A stretch of 17,545 nt of DNA from Pseudanabaena sp. UBA1465 (GTDB taxonomy: Bacteria > Cyanobacteriota > Cyanobacteriia > Pseudanabaenales > Pseudanabaenaceae): assembly GCA_002325645.1 (NCBI GenBank), contig DCSN01000124.1, forward strand, positions 1-17,545. The letters run 5' to 3'. This document shows positions 1 to 6,465 of this stretch, one piece after another. The notes beneath the pieces were generated by a model. It made no database searches. It saw nothing but the letters and a program-made list of their open reading frames with translations, and had not been told where the DNA came from. The number at the start of each line of letters is the position of its first letter. The first letter of the stretch is position 1. A program made the position numbers and the translations under genes.

Positions 1-266
1 GGGCTGATGATTTCCATGCCAAATTGTTTCTGTAAAATTCTCTCCATCGAGGGTAATGCTAATCCTTCGGTGAAACTACCAAACTTTTTTCCCAATCCGC
101 CAATCTGTTTGCCTAGCTCTTGGGTTTGTTTGCTTAAAGCTTTCAGTTCACGATCCACCTCTTGGCGCGATTCTCGCATCTGCCGCTCTGTTTCTTGACG
201 GGATTCCTTCTGGGATTCGATCAATTGTCCGAGCAAAGCCCAAACTTCATCTGCGGTGGTTGCCAT
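1..266 (-). CDS. Coiled-coil PD-(D/E)XK nuclease-like protein, copy 1 (3' end outside window)
   Basis: The first 88 codons are present, beginning MATTADEVWALLGQLIESQK; the gene runs off the left edge, so the catalytic domain is not visible. The sequence is a near-identical paralogue of the complete gene at 3423-4079. The N-terminal part is a charged coiled coil containing one full 11-residue unit (ESRQETERQMR) and one degenerate unit, against three full units and one degenerate unit in the other copy, a difference of exactly 66 bp. It is followed by the GLGKKFGSFTEGLALPSMERIL segment, which in the other copy precedes the nuclease core. The start is the same ATG context as in the paralogue. 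In transcription order it lies just downstream of the DUF29 gene, 35 bp after its stop. Function is inferred only from the paralogue. Confidence 0.8.
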   Translation of the reverse strand, partial: MATTADEVWALLGQLIESQKESRQETERQMRESRQEVDRELKALSKQTQELGKQIGGLGKKFGSFTEGLALPSMERILQKQFGMEIIS

Positions 267-301
267 TGTTTTTTTAGTTACTTCTATCCTTTGTTCTTAT
301 T

Positions 302-805
302 TTACGCGACCCTTTCTCCGCGAACAATAGCGTCATCTAGCGATCGCAAATGCCCTGCGATCGGTAGCCAATCTTCATCTAATATTTGCTCGATCGCATA
401 GGGACAAGCGATCGGCAACCTCACTCCACTTTTTAGCCTCGCCAGCTTAACCGCCCTTTTATACAAAGGCTCTAGATGATCAACAATGTGATTGTAAATA
501 GTCTTGGACTTCAATTCATCACTTAGCTGATCCCGAAAAGTTGCGATCTCTAAGCGCCAATGATCACTGTTTTGCAATTGTTCACTCATCCAATATTCAT
601 ATAGTAATAGATGAATCAGCACCTGCTTCAGCAAACTTTCCGCAGTTTTGCGCTCACTCCGTCTCAACGCCTCTAGCTCCTCAATCAAATTTTCATAGTC
701 TAAATCCTTCAGTTGGCGATCTCTTAAGAGCTGGCTATTCTTTTCTAGCCACAAAGAATAGTCATCTTCATAGAGCCGTTTTAGACTTACTTCTGTAAAT
801 ATCAT
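302..805 (-). CDS. DUF29 domain-containing protein
   Basis: This 167-residue protein has the DUF29 pattern: an N-terminal YEDDYSLWLEKNSQLLRDRQ segment, then DLDYENLIEELEALRRSERKTAESLL, then a helical LLLYEYWMSEQ region and a tryptophan-containing HWRLEIATFRDQL stretch. DUF29 proteins are small, mostly helical and very common in cyanobacteria in many copies; their biochemical role is unknown. The length is normal and the reading frame intact. It is followed on the minus strand by the coiled-coil nuclease-like gene at 1-266. The last codons of a second DUF29 gene (RGERVA-like, CGETIA-stop) survive at 4114-4133 upstream of the paralogous nuclease gene, so DUF29 plus nuclease was duplicated as a pair. 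No membrane segment or signal peptide is visible. Confidence 0.85.
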   Translation of the reverse strand: MIFTEVSLKRLYEDDYSLWLEKNSQLLRDRQLKDLDYENLIEELEALRRSERKTAESLLKQVLIHLLLYEYWMSEQLQNSDHWRLEIATFRDQLSDELKSKTIYNHIVDHLEPLYKRAVKLARLKSGVRLPIACPYAIEQILDEDWLPIAGHLRSLDDAIVRGERVA

Positions 806-858
806 TTAGGGCTATCCTCGCTAAACTAATCGATATTTTAATCTCAGAAAATAGAAAT

Positions 859-900
859 TTAGATTGGCAAATTATCAGAATCAATGCCTTGCGATCGCAA
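859..900 (-). repeat. Uma2-type C-terminal tail remnant, copy A
   Basis: Read on the minus strand this encodes ILRSQGIDSDNLPI followed by a stop, the same ending as the Uma2 pseudogene at 4181-4733. Its 3' flank (837-858) also matches the flank of copy C at 2391-2413. No Uma2-like coding sequence precedes it, so it is an isolated gene end. Confidence 0.75.
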
Positions 901-953
901 GATTTTTACTGGATTTTTTGGCTCTCTCTGCTTAGTGCCAACTCTAGCATCAG

Positions 954-1433
954 CTATAAACTCTGTTCTAGCTTACCCAACATAACCAAACTCTCTAGAT
1001 CTTCCGTTGCATTTGGCAAATATTGATTAATTACTTTTTTGACTCGCTGTAACTGCAAATCTTCCGCAACACCCAACATACGACTAATATCTGCAATATC
1101 TTGGCTGCGTCCCGCGATTAACTTCATTAACACCAAATAAGGTAAATCAATTACTGGTAATCCATCTGGGGCATAATTCGGACTAGCGATCGCCTCTACT
1201 ACCCAATCGCCCTCAAACTCTAATACATTCAGAGATGTACCATCATTCAACCGCCATTGCGTGCCAGCAATAGCAGCTTGTTTAATAATGTCATTGAGAT
1301 TTGTCACAGGATGAGTCCAACTCCGACTATTCAAAAATTCTATGCTGCTTCCAGATCCTTTCTTGACATATTTCATCACTAATTTAATAAATTGCTTACG
1401 TTTTTGGGAATGAGGATCAGCAATTAATGTCAT
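954..1433 (-). CDS. Hypothetical protein, nucleotidyltransferase-like C-terminal region
   Basis: This 159-residue protein is not confidently assigned. Its second half contains VIDLPYLVLMKLIAGRSQDIADISRMLG, which resembles the segment near the end of nucleotidyltransferase-fold proteins of the AbiEii/DUF6036 kind (LxxLKLxAGRxQDxxDVxxLL). The usual GGxAxxxxG...DxD nucleotidyltransferase motif is not visible at the N-terminus, so it is either a short member of a related family or N-terminally truncated. The first 30 residues are basic and polar with no signal peptide. It stands alone on the minus strand between two Uma2 tail remnants, 10 residues of which start just upstream of it. A toxin-antitoxin role is possible but not shown. 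Confidence 0.65.
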   Translation of the reverse strand: MTLIADPHSQKRKQFIKLVMKYVKKGSGSSIEFLNSRSWTHPVTNLNDIIKQAAIAGTQWRLNDGTSLNVLEFEGDWVVEAIASPNYAPDGLPVIDLPYLVLMKLIAGRSQDIADISRMLGVAEDLQLQRVKKVINQYLPNATEDLESLVMLGKLEQSL

Positions 1434-1439
1434 AAAGTT

Positions 1440-1482
1440 TTAAACAGGTAAATTATCAGGATCGATGCCTTGCGATCGCAAA
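1440..1482 (-). repeat. Uma2-type C-terminal tail remnant, copy B
   Basis: The minus strand encodes DLRSQGIDPDNLPV then a stop. Upstream in the same frame (to about 1523) is SFRTCSVVFK, which is not recognisable Uma2 sequence, so only the tail is shared with the other copies. It lies 7 bp upstream of the start of the 954-1433 gene. Confidence 0.75.
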
Positions 1483-1556
1483 TCTTTAAATACCACAGAA
1501 CAGGTTCTAAATGAAAATTTGCTAGAATCGCTTTAGTCAACTGGCTGTCTGAACCT

Positions 1557-2390
1557 ATGCGATTTATTAATCCTAAGACTGACTATGCATTTAAGAAAAT
1601 CTTTGGCTCAGAGCAGAGCCATGATATTTTGATCAGTTTTCTCAACGCAATTCTTTATGATAGTAAACCGATAATCCAAGATTTAGAGATCCTTAATCCA
1701 TACCTAGCCCCCAAAATACGCGGGGTCAAGGAAACATATCTAGATGTCAAAGCTAGACTAAATAACGATAGCACTGTAATTATTGAGATGCAGGTTTTGA
1801 ATATTGAAGGATTTGAGAAACGAATTCTTTATAATGCTGCTAAAGCATATTCTAATCAATTAGGGGTAGGACAGGACTACAGCTTACTAAATCCTGTAAT
1901 TGCGCTGACGATTACCGATTTTGTCATGTTTCCAGAGATCAAGTATCTCATTTCTAGATTTATTCTCAAGGAAAAAGATTTTCTAATTGATTATTCCATT
2001 TATGACATTGAGTTGGTATTTGTTGAGTTACCGAAATTTGATAAAAAAGTTAATGCTTTAGAAACATTAGCTGATAAGTGGTTATATTTCCTCAAATGGG
2101 CGAGACAATTAGATCTTGTACCTGAGAGTATGAATCTTGTACCTGAGATAAAACAGGCATTTGAAATGGCGAATGAGGTAAACCTCACGCCTGAGCAGAT
2201 CGAGGACATGGAAATGCAGGAGATGTTTATTCACGATCAGCGCAACGCTATTAAGAAGGCGCTAACTCAGGGACGAACTGAAGGTAAGTTAGAGATGGCG
2301 AGGCAGTTGCTAGATTTGTTAGATGATGAGGCAATTAGTCGAGCTTCGGGGTTGACTTTGCAAGAAATTGCTCAACTTAGAGATACTTGA
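1557..2390 (+). CDS. Rpn family recombination-promoting nuclease / PD-(D/E)XK transposase-like protein
   Basis: This 277-residue protein begins MRFINPKTDYAFKKIFGSE, the hallmark of the Rpn/PDDEXK_2 family (the proteins often called 'putative transposase', TIGR01784-like). Putative catalytic residues are D63 (YLDVKAR) and the E77-x-Q79 pair (IIEMQ). The C-terminus carries the usual Ala/Gly/Glu-rich KKALTQGRTEGKLEMARQLL segment and ends with a helix-turn-helix-like ISRASGLTLQEIAQL. Family members are DNA endonucleases; E. coli RpnA is reported to stimulate RecA-independent recombination. Length and frame appear complete, in contrast with its truncated neighbours. It is the only plus-strand gene in the island. 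A nearby repeat, LVPESMN/LVPEIKQ (2117-2155), looks like a small internal duplication. A possible internal start at codon 220 is discussed under findings. Confidence 0.88.
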   Translation: MRFINPKTDYAFKKIFGSEQSHDILISFLNAILYDSKPIIQDLEILNPYLAPKIRGVKETYLDVKARLNNDSTVIIEMQVLNIEGFEKRILYNAAKAYSNQLGVGQDYSLLNPVIALTITDFVMFPEIKYLISRFILKEKDFLIDYSIYDIELVFVELPKFDKKVNALETLADKWLYFLKWARQLDLVPESMNLVPEIKQAFEMANEVNLTPEQIEDMEMQEMFIHDQRNAIKKALTQGRTEGKLEMARQLLDLLDDEAISRASGLTLQEIAQLRDT

Positions 2391-2413
2391 TTTTAATCTC
2401 AGAACATAAAAAT

Positions 2414-2480
2414 TTAGATTGGTAAATTATCAGGATCAAGGACTTGCGATCGCCAATAATCCGACAACTTTTCTGCCTGT
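2414..2480 (-). repeat. Uma2-type C-terminal tail remnant, copy C
   Basis: The minus strand encodes SQQAEKLSDYWRSQ then VLDPDNLPI and a stop, matching the Uma2 tail at 4181 with slightly longer homology (the AEKLS part is also Uma2-like). The 22 bp 3' of the stop match copy A's flank. It begins 23 bp after the Rpn gene ends. Confidence 0.75.
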
Positions 2481-2511
2481 TGACTCGCATCTGTTACGGC
2501 GACCTTATAAA

Positions 2512-3162
2512 TTAGCTGTTCCTAACCTCCTGCTCCGTCAGCCAAACCTGCAAATCAGCCAAACTCCCAAAGTCCAAAATCGCCTCACTCAAATCTTCAA
2601 GCACCGCCAAAGGCAACCCAGAAATCCGAGAACGCAGCGCCCCCGATACCACCCCAAAGCGCTTAGTTAACAATCGCAAAATCAGATTAATAGCCTCTTG
2701 CGATCGCCCTTCTTCACGCCCTTCAGCCTTAATTTCCTGATAAACTCTTGTTTCCTGCAATGTAATACCCAGCATAACTTCTACCTCCTTTTGACTTAAG
2801 TTTTCAAACTTGTATACCATAATCGTTGTCACTAGCTCTATTATGGCGCGACTCGATGATGACTCCTTTCGTTGCAATAAGTACCTAGCTTTATCTGGAG
2901 CTTGGCTCTCTTCCAGCGTAGTCAATACCATCAAAGCCACCCATATTGGTAACTCTCGAATATTTCCCAGTTCATTAAGGTAAATTCGATTTACCCGCAC
3001 CGAATTAAGCAAATCCTCATATGGACATAACTTAGCTTGCTCAGTAGAGCGCGATGGGTAAATGACTACCGCTTGCCAGTCGCTGAAGTGATCGCGATTA
3101 CGATAAAAATAAAGAAAAGATTCCGCAAATACCCTTTCGTAAAGCTGCTCGTCTTTTTGCAA
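2512..3162 (-). pseudogene. DUF2887/DUF4351 (Rpn-like) protein, N-terminus missing
   Basis: The readable 216 residues start within a conserved core: FLQKDEQLYERVFAESFLYFY, then DWQAVVIYPSRS, then VNRIYLNELG, as in cyanobacterial DUF2887 proteins. The C-terminal SQEAINLILRLLTKRFG...LPLAVLEDLSEAILDFGSLADLQVWL is a typical DUF4351 domain. In intact members this is preceded by about 60-70 residues holding the start, the D-G-x-F motif and the E-x-Q/EVQF catalytic strand. Here an in-frame TGA lies four codons upstream of the first possible start (TTG at 3160-3162), and a Uma2 tail begins 25 bp upstream. The lost part includes the likely active site, so the product, if made, should be catalytically dead. 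I treat it as a pseudogene; the long intact remainder means recent truncation. Confidence 0.8.
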
Positions 3163-3187
3163 AAAATTGAATCACGCCGCATAAGGT

Positions 3188-3371
3188 TTAAATTGGTAAA
3201 TTATCAGGATCGATACCCTGCGATCGCAAATAAGCTTCTAACTTATCCGCCCTTTCTGCTGAAGTTGCAACCCAATCAGCTTGGTCCAGATTCTCCTACC
3301 AACTCACTTGGTAAATCGTACATTGTGGGCATCGTCTCAAGAGGCGATCGCGGATGAATTGGCTGATACAT
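3188..3371 (-). pseudogene. Collapsed Uma2 gene (first ~27 codons joined to last ~33), tail copy D
   Basis: On the minus strand it starts MYQPIHPRSPLETMPTMYD and continues LPSELVGESG, almost identical to the Uma2 pseudogene at 4733. It then jumps, with a frame change, to DQADWVATSAERADKLEAYL followed by RSQGIDPDNLPI-stop, which is the Uma2 C-terminus. About 130 or more residues of the Uma2 domain are gone. It cannot encode a functional nuclease-like domain. Confidence 0.85.
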
Positions 3372-3373
3372 AA

Positions 3374-3417
3374 TTAGCCTCAAATAACACTATCTAAATA
3401 GAATTTTACAACTTTTG
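3374..3417 (-). pseudogene. Duplicated 3' end of the ABC ATPase gene
   Basis: The minus strand reads VVKFYLDSVI-stop, matching the true end of the ATPase gene at 4742 (VVKSYLDSVT-stop). The nucleotide match continues directly into the collapsed Uma2 copy. This shows that the ATPase-end/Uma2-start junction was copied here as one piece. Confidence 0.8.
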
Positions 3418-3422
3418 ATTCT

Positions 3423-4079
3423 TTACCATTCTCTTGGCTGAAAGTCTTGGGGAGTTTCTAGCTCAAACACTTCATCATGTATGCGGGCAACATACAAACC
3501 TTCTTTGAGTACCTGCTCTTTTAAATCCTCTGACCAATCCACCGCCGCTAAAATACCGCGTAATTTCTTATTACTATGCTCAGGGAAAAAGACACGAAAT
3601 TTTTGCAGTAAGGTTTTTAGTTGGGTAATAGACTCTTCTCTGGGATGGCTTTTGACTTCGACCACATAGGCAGTATTAATATCGCCATTGGCATAGGCTA
3701 GGACATCAATTTCCATGTGTCCTCCAGCTTTGCTAACTCGAACACTGGGGCTGATGATTTCCATGCCAAACTGTTTCTGTAAAATTCTCTCCATCGAGGG
3801 TAATGCTAATCCTTCGGTGAAACTACCAAACTTTTTCCCCAATCCGCCAATCTGTTTGCCTAGCTCTTGGGTTTGTTTGCTTAAAGCTTTCAGTTCACGA
3901 TCCACCTCTTGACGGGATTCTCGCATCTGCCGCTCTGTTTCTTGACGAGATTCTCGCATTTGGCGCTCTGTTTCTTGGTGGGATTCTCGCATTTGGCGCT
4001 CTGTTTCTTGGCGGGATTCCTTCTGGGATTCGATCAGTTGTCCTAGCAAAGCCCAAACTTCATCTGCGGTGGTTGCCAT
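3423..4079 (-). CDS. Coiled-coil PD-(D/E)XK nuclease-like protein, copy 2 (DUF3782-like)
   Basis: This 218-residue protein has an N-terminal coiled coil (about residues 10-82) containing four 11-residue units, ESRQETERQMR and variants, then a compact C-terminal domain. That domain shows a PD-(D/E)XK signature: MEID (D125), then YVVEVKS (E141, K143), followed by a helix ITQLKTLLQKFRVFFPE. This arrangement is known from cyanobacterial DUF3782-type proteins; their substrate is unknown, and binding or cleavage of nucleic acid is an inference. All motif residues are present, so it may be active. It is a paralogue of the gene at 1-266, and sequence identity extends about 55 bp upstream of both starts. 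Immediately upstream lie a DUF29 3' scar and a fragment of a Uma2 start. Confidence 0.85.
   Translation of the reverse strand: MATTADEVWALLGQLIESQKESRQETERQMRESHQETERQMRESRQETERQMRESRQEVDRELKALSKQTQELGKQIGGLGKKFGSFTEGLALPSMERILQKQFGMEIISPSVRVSKAGGHMEIDVLAYANGDINTAYVVEVKSHPREESITQLKTLLQKFRVFFPEHSNKKLRGILAAVDWSEDLKEQVLKEGLYVARIHDEVFELETPQDFQPREW
3888..4019 (-). repeat. 33-bp tandem repeat inside the nuclease-like gene
   Basis: Four 33-bp units encode ESRQETERQMR, ESHQETERQMR, ESRQETERQMR and the degenerate ESRQEVDRELK (residues 21-64). The paralogue at 141-206 has only two units. The 11-residue periodicity keeps a coiled-coil register. Confidence 0.9.
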
Positions 4080-4113
4080 TGTTTTTTAGTTACTTCTGTC
4101 CTTTGCCCTTATT

Positions 4114-4163
4114 TTACGCGATCGTTTCTCCGCAGCGATCGCGGATGAATTGGCTGATACATC
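4114..4163 (-). pseudogene. Scar: Uma2 first codons fused to a DUF29 3' end at a HIP1 octamer
   Basis: From 4163 leftward the minus strand reads MYQPIHPRS, identical to the start of the collapsed Uma2 gene, up to the HIP1 octamer at 4135-4142. After the octamer, homology switches to the end of the DUF29 gene (TGCGGAGAAACGATCGCGTAA-like, compare 302-325), encoding CGETIA-stop in the DUF29 frame. The paralogous nuclease gene follows as it follows DUF29 at 302. This is a deletion product joined at HIP1. Confidence 0.8.
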
Positions 4164-4180
4164 ATGTTTTACTACAAATT

Positions 4181-4733
4181 TTAAATGGGTAAATTATCAG
4201 GATCAATGCCTTGCGATCGCAAATAAGCTGACAACTTATTTGCCCTCTGACTCTCAGCCTCAGCCCTCTGACCCTCAGCCTCCGCTTTCTCCGCTAAAGT
4301 TGGTATCCAACCTGCGTGATCATACCAACGTAACCATAAACTCGAAAAATTGCGATAAACACCCTGCCATAAACCTAAGCCTAATCCTAAATTTTCGATC
4401 CATAGGCGGTTTTCTGGTAATGCGATCCTGCCATACTAAATAGCTAAGTCTCATTTCTGGTTCTGGCGTAACTTTTGGCAAGTCTACAACCAGATACCAA
4501 TCAGGGCGCTTGTACCATTGAGTATGACGAGGATCGTAATAAAGATTGAGATCGCTTGCCAGTAAAATTTCCTCTGGCTCGTAACCCACAGGCTTACAAG
4601 TCTCGGTTAACAAAGCCGCCTGTATCAAGTGAAATTCGTCGGGCAACCCAGATTCTCCTACCAACTCACTCGGCAAATCGTACATCGTGGGCATCGTCTC
4701 AAGAGGCGATCGCGGATGAATTGGCTCATACAT
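4181..4733 (-). pseudogene. Uma2 family (DUF820) restriction-endonuclease-like gene, internal deletion and frameshift; tail copy E
   Basis: The N-terminal 105 or so codons read MYEPIHPRSPLETMPTMYDL, later YKRPDWYLVVDLPK and MRLSYLVWQDRI, typical of cyanobacterial Uma2. The C-terminal part continues in a different frame as LPENRLWIENLGLGLGLWQG, then LWLRWYDHAGWIPT, an Ala/Glu repeat region, and LRSQGIDPDNLPI-stop at 4181. The segment normally between these (about 65 residues with the PFIVVELLSPGT and PYYVVF strands that carry the PD-(D/E)XK residues) is missing. If translated from the ATG at 4731-4733, the out-of-frame reading ends at 4320 as a 137-residue protein lacking the active site. It lies 8 bp after the ABC ATPase gene, in the same direction. 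Confidence 0.85.
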
Positions 4734-4741
4734 GACTAATC

Positions 4742-5476
4742 TCAGGTAACACTATCTAAATAGGATTTTACAACTTCCTGCGAGCCGCCTGCCAATTTGA
4801 GATGACCTTTACTAAGCCAAATCGCCTGATCGCAGGAATTGCGAATAAAATCCATTGAGTGTGACACCACCAAAATCGTTACATGGGAATCCCAAAACTG
4901 ATCGAGGCGTTTTTGACATTTATTTCTAAAGCTCTCATCACCTACTGACAAAACTTCATCCAAAATCAAAATATCTGGTTGGATATCGGTGGCGATCGCA
5001 AATCCTAGTCTTGCGACCATACCCGACGACAAGCCTTTGACAGGTATAAACCGATAATCTTCAAGCTCCGCAAAATCAAGAATTGAGTCAGATCTTTCCT
5101 TCATCTCGGCTCTCGAAAATCCTAATAACACACCGTATAAGAGGATATTATCGATCACCGAAATTTCCGAATCAAAACCAGCCCCCAACTCAATTAAAGG
5201 CGCGATCTTGCCACGGACGCGCACAGTGCCAGTAGTAGGTTGCAGGATGCCCGAAATTACTTTTAAAAGGGTGGACTTTCCCGCCCCATTACTGCCAATA
5301 ATGCCAATTTTCTCGCCTTTTTCCACCACTAGATCAATATTATCTAGCACCAGCTTTTTGGCTGGTTGGCGATATTTACCCTCAAAAATAGATAGGACAG
5401 TTTTCTTGAGATCGTAGGAAAACTCTTCTTGGGTTCTGCGCCACAAACAGACTTGATCTAATCGAATTGATTCCAT
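4742..5476 (-). CDS. ABC transporter ATP-binding protein, polysaccharide/teichoic acid export type (Wzt/TagH/KpsT-like)
   Basis: This 244-residue ATPase has Walker A GSNGAGKST (61-69), a signature LSSGM (149-153), Walker B ILILDE (169-174) and the switch histidine H206 (VVSHS). An N-terminal extension before KLVLDNIDLVV (residues 15-40, including LKKTVLSIFEGKY) is characteristic of ATPases that power export of O-antigen, capsule or teichoic acid. There is no C-terminal carbohydrate-binding domain, so it is the short type, unlike Wzt proteins that recognise a modified chain end. With the permease 12 bp upstream it forms a typical two-gene ABC-2 exporter; the glycan substrate cannot be told because no glycosyltransferase lies in the window. 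It would act at the inner membrane. Confidence 0.9.
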   Translation of the reverse strand: MESIRLDQVCLWRRTQEEFSYDLKKTVLSIFEGKYRQPAKKLVLDNIDLVVEKGEKIGIIGSNGAGKSTLLKVISGILQPTTGTVRVRGKIAPLIELGAGFDSEISVIDNILLYGVLLGFSRAEMKERSDSILDFAELEDYRFIPVKGLSSGMVARLGFAIATDIQPDILILDEVLSVGDESFRNKCQKRLDQFWDSHVTILVVSHSMDFIRNSCDQAIWLSKGHLKLAGGSQEVVKSYLDSVT

Positions 5477-5488
5477 TTTTAAAAATAT

Positions 5489-6295
5489 CTATAGTAAGTC
5501 CATAAATTGCGATCGCGATTTGTGGAAATATGCCCAACCCAAGATCGCGAAAATCATACCACTTAATAAAGCATTAGCAATCATCATCAGGTCTGGGAGA
5601 TTTCCTGAAAGCGTGATTTGGCGCAGACTTTCAATGATCGGTGATAGGGGATTAATACTTAAAAAAGGCTTTACTGAGTTCGGGACGATCGCCGCAGGAT
5701 AAAAGACGGGACTACTAATCCAGAGCATAAATACTACAAGCTCATAGAAATAAGGTAAGTCCCGAAAGAAGACATAGAGGGAGCTTACAAAAAATCCTAC
5801 CCCTACACAAAACAAGACCAAAGCAATAAAAGGTAAAAGTATAGCAACTACATTAACTAAGCTCTGGGACTTGATCAAAGCGACGATCGCGAGTAAAGGA
5901 TAAGCACCCATCACAAACTGAAATACATTTGCCGTGATCATGGAAACGGGAAAAACGCTTACAGGTAAGCGGATTTTGTTCAGTAATGCGCCATTACCGA
6001 CGACGCTGCTTAGGGCTTGGGATGTGGCTGCCGAGAAAAAGTTAATCACAATCAAGCCTGTCAAAGCTGCCAAAATATAGTTGGGTATGGAGTCGTCATA
6101 GTATTTAGCAAAGGTTGCCCCAAAAATAGCAGTATATAAACTTGTCATGATCAAGGGGTTGAGCAGTGACCAATAGATACCCAAAAATGACCCTCGATAA
6201 CGCACCTTGAGGTTGCGGCTTACCAGAACTTGCAATAGTTCTAAATAATGCTGCACATCAGCGCTAATGTACTTATTGCTTAATGAAAGACTCAT
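5489..6295 (-). CDS. ABC-2 type transport permease, polysaccharide/teichoic acid export (Wzm/TagG-like)
   Basis: This 268-residue membrane protein has about six hydrophobic segments. The N-terminus carries LQVLVSRNLKVRYRGSFLGI followed by YWSLLNPLIM, the conserved cytoplasmic region of Wzm/TagG/KpsM permeases. The later VFMLWISSPVFYPAAIVP and LSINPLSPIIESLRQ segments are also family hallmarks. It forms the membrane channel for the ATPase encoded 12 bp downstream; the pair is likely co-transcribed from a promoter in 6296-6400. Length is normal for the family (about 260-280). Confidence 0.9.
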   Translation of the reverse strand: MSLSLSNKYISADVQHYLELLQVLVSRNLKVRYRGSFLGIYWSLLNPLIMTSLYTAIFGATFAKYYDDSIPNYILAALTGLIVINFFSAATSQALSSVVGNGALLNKIRLPVSVFPVSMITANVFQFVMGAYPLLAIVALIKSQSLVNVVAILLPFIALVLFCVGVGFFVSSLYVFFRDLPYFYELVVFMLWISSPVFYPAAIVPNSVKPFLSINPLSPIIESLRQITLSGNLPDLMMIANALLSGMIFAILGWAYFHKSRSQFMDLL

Positions 6296-6402
6296 GGGGA
6301 GTCAAGACCTCGTAGTTAAATCGCATTGGTTTAAATGTGTAAACCATATTAAATGTATTTGGGTCAACCTTACTAATCTACTTGTTTTCCAGTCTATTTC
6401 CG

Positions 6403-6451
6403 CCCAGAAATTAGTAGTGCGGCGCATCGCGCCGCACTACTAATTTCTGGG
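6403..6451. repeat. Long perfect hairpin 3' of the GvpL/F gene
   Basis: Two 23-bp arms (6403-6425 and 6429-6451) are perfectly complementary around a 3-base loop (ATC). A second, outer pair (6375-6381 with 6461-6467) is complementary and overlaps the GvpL/F stop codon. There is no T run on either strand, so it is not a classic intrinsic terminator, though it may end or protect transcripts. Confidence 0.85.
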
Positions 6452-6465
6452 GCGGGAAGCGTAGA

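Noticed and set aside
1557..2390. Insertion sequence carrying the Rpn 'transposase'
   Set aside because: No terminal inverted repeats or target duplication were seen by eye; Rpn proteins are nuclease-like and not classic IS transposases.
2419..2670. Plus-strand ORF of 83 residues beginning MVNYQDQG
   Set aside because: It is the antisense of a Uma2 tail and of the DUF4351 region, with low-complexity composition. The same VNYQDQ start recurs opposite other tails.
859..4223. CRISPR array based on five similar short repeats
   Set aside because: Spacing is 580-990 bp, the repeats are coding Uma2 tails, and real genes lie between them.
4320..4420. Arg-rich C-terminus of the 137-residue Uma2 frame as a novel domain
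   Set aside because: It is an out-of-frame reading of the conserved Uma2 C-terminus, which is clear in the other frame.
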